Below are positions 13,406 to 13,596 of a stretch of DNA of 13,596 nt, one piece after another. Source of the stretch: Kiritimatiellia bacterium (GTDB taxonomy: Bacteria > Verrucomicrobiota > Kiritimatiellia > RFP12 > UBA3636); the NCBI GenBank assembly GCA_017450425.1, contig JAFSUV010000032.1:1-13596 (forward strand). The letters run 5' to 3'. Position 1 is the first letter of the stretch; every line of letters begins with the position of its first letter. Made by a program: the position numbers and the translations under genes. The notes beneath the pieces were generated by a model that worked only from the letters and a program-made list of their open reading frames with translations, did not search any database and was not told the origin of the DNA.

Positions 13406-13421
13406 GCCGCGCCGGCGCGGC
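13406..13421. terminator. 16-bp perfect palindrome between convergent genes, possible bidirectional terminator
   Basis: The bases GCCGCGCCGGCGCGGC read the same on both strands and would fold as a 6-bp stem with a CCGG loop. They lie in the 22-bp gap between the oxidoreductase stop (13402) and the convergent PDZ gene's stop (13425). No T-run follows on either strand, so it is at best a pause or transcript-end stabilising element. Confidence 0.3.
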
Positions 13422-13424
13422 CGC

Positions 13425-13596
13425 TCACTCGATTTCGAACACCACCTTTTGCGTTTCGCCGGCGCGCTCGATCTCGAACACGAACATCGAGGCGCGCCCT
13501 TCGACGAACGCTGCGATGAGCGCCTCGGCGTAGTCGCGGCGCGTCATGTCGAGCGAATTCACGCGGCGCACGATGTCGCCGTCCTTCAGTCCTGCC
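13425..13596 (-). CDS. C-terminal end of a PDZ-domain protein (5' end outside window)
   Basis: Read on the minus strand, an open frame enters at the right edge and ends at TGA (13427-13425), giving 56 residues. It begins AGLKDGDIVRRVNSLDMTRRDY and ends with a strand pair containing VFEIERAGETQKVVFEIE. The phrase GLKDGDIV with VNSLDMT is the second half of a PDZ domain: the turn after the carboxylate-binding loop, the following strand and helix, then the last strand. PDZ domains at the very C-terminus are typical of HtrA/Deg serine proteases, some M50 or S41 proteases, and type II secretion proteins. Which of these applies cannot be told without the rest. It is convergent to the oxidoreductase gene and likely belongs to a separate envelope or periplasmic function. 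Confidence 0.75.
   Translation of the reverse strand, partial: AGLKDGDIVRRVNSLDMTRRDYAEALIAAFVEGRASMFVFEIERAGETQKVVFEIE

Noticed and set aside
1..13596. Mobile element, prophage, integration site or defence system
   Set aside because: No transposase, integrase, terminal repeats, direct-repeat array or defence-type protein was found. The tRNA-Ser 3' end is not followed by an integrase or a visible duplicate of its tail within the window.

Overview
The window is GC-rich, densely coded bacterial DNA with no mobile element, CRISPR array, rRNA or plasmid signature. The gene set suggests a Gram-negative member of the PVC/Bacteroidota-like part of the tree. It has a V-type (not F-type) ATPase subunit A with a spirochaete/Bacteroides-like sequence style, an HAE1-type RND pump, a short class I DAHP synthase, a DUF1015 protein and a Gfo/Idh/MocA oxidoreductase. 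A Kiritimatiellota or Verrucomicrobiota-type genome would fit. That placement is an inference from family flavour, not a computed result.

Left block (1-5863, all + strand): the C-terminal end of a membrane-embedded glycosyltransferase-like protein; a phenylalanine/tyrosine-type DAHP synthase (shikimate entry); diaminopimelate decarboxylase (last step of lysine synthesis); a 79-residue Trp-rich zinc-ribbon membrane protein; a metallo-beta-lactamase-fold hydrolase; an unrecognised 157-residue coiled-coil protein; and a GT4 glycosyltransferase. From lysA to the hydrolase the spacings are 1-2 nt. The hydrolase and coiled-coil genes overlap, so this looks like one operon with a promoter candidate just before lysA. 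It mixes amino-acid biosynthesis with envelope-glycan genes.

Middle block (5860-11951, all - strand), read from right to left: V-ATPase subunit A, a DUF1015 protein coupled to it by an ATGA overlap, and a 1025-residue RND transporter. The pump gene ends tail to tail with the glycosyltransferase; both stop codons lie in one TTAA. No other ATPase subunit and no pump adaptor or outer-membrane channel is in the window, so both machines depend on genes elsewhere.

Right block (11952-13596): a compact divergent control region, tRNA-Ser(CGA) with a readable sigma70-type promoter, a Gfo/Idh/MocA oxidoreductase directly downstream, and, convergent to it, the last 56 codons of a PDZ-domain protein that runs off the right edge.

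Most of the window is ordinary chromosomal housekeeping. The points most worth a second look are the isolated ATPase A gene coupled to a DUF1015 protein, the inverted repeat that brackets its -35 position, a 9-base promoter element shared with lysA, and the two unrecognised small proteins in the left operon.
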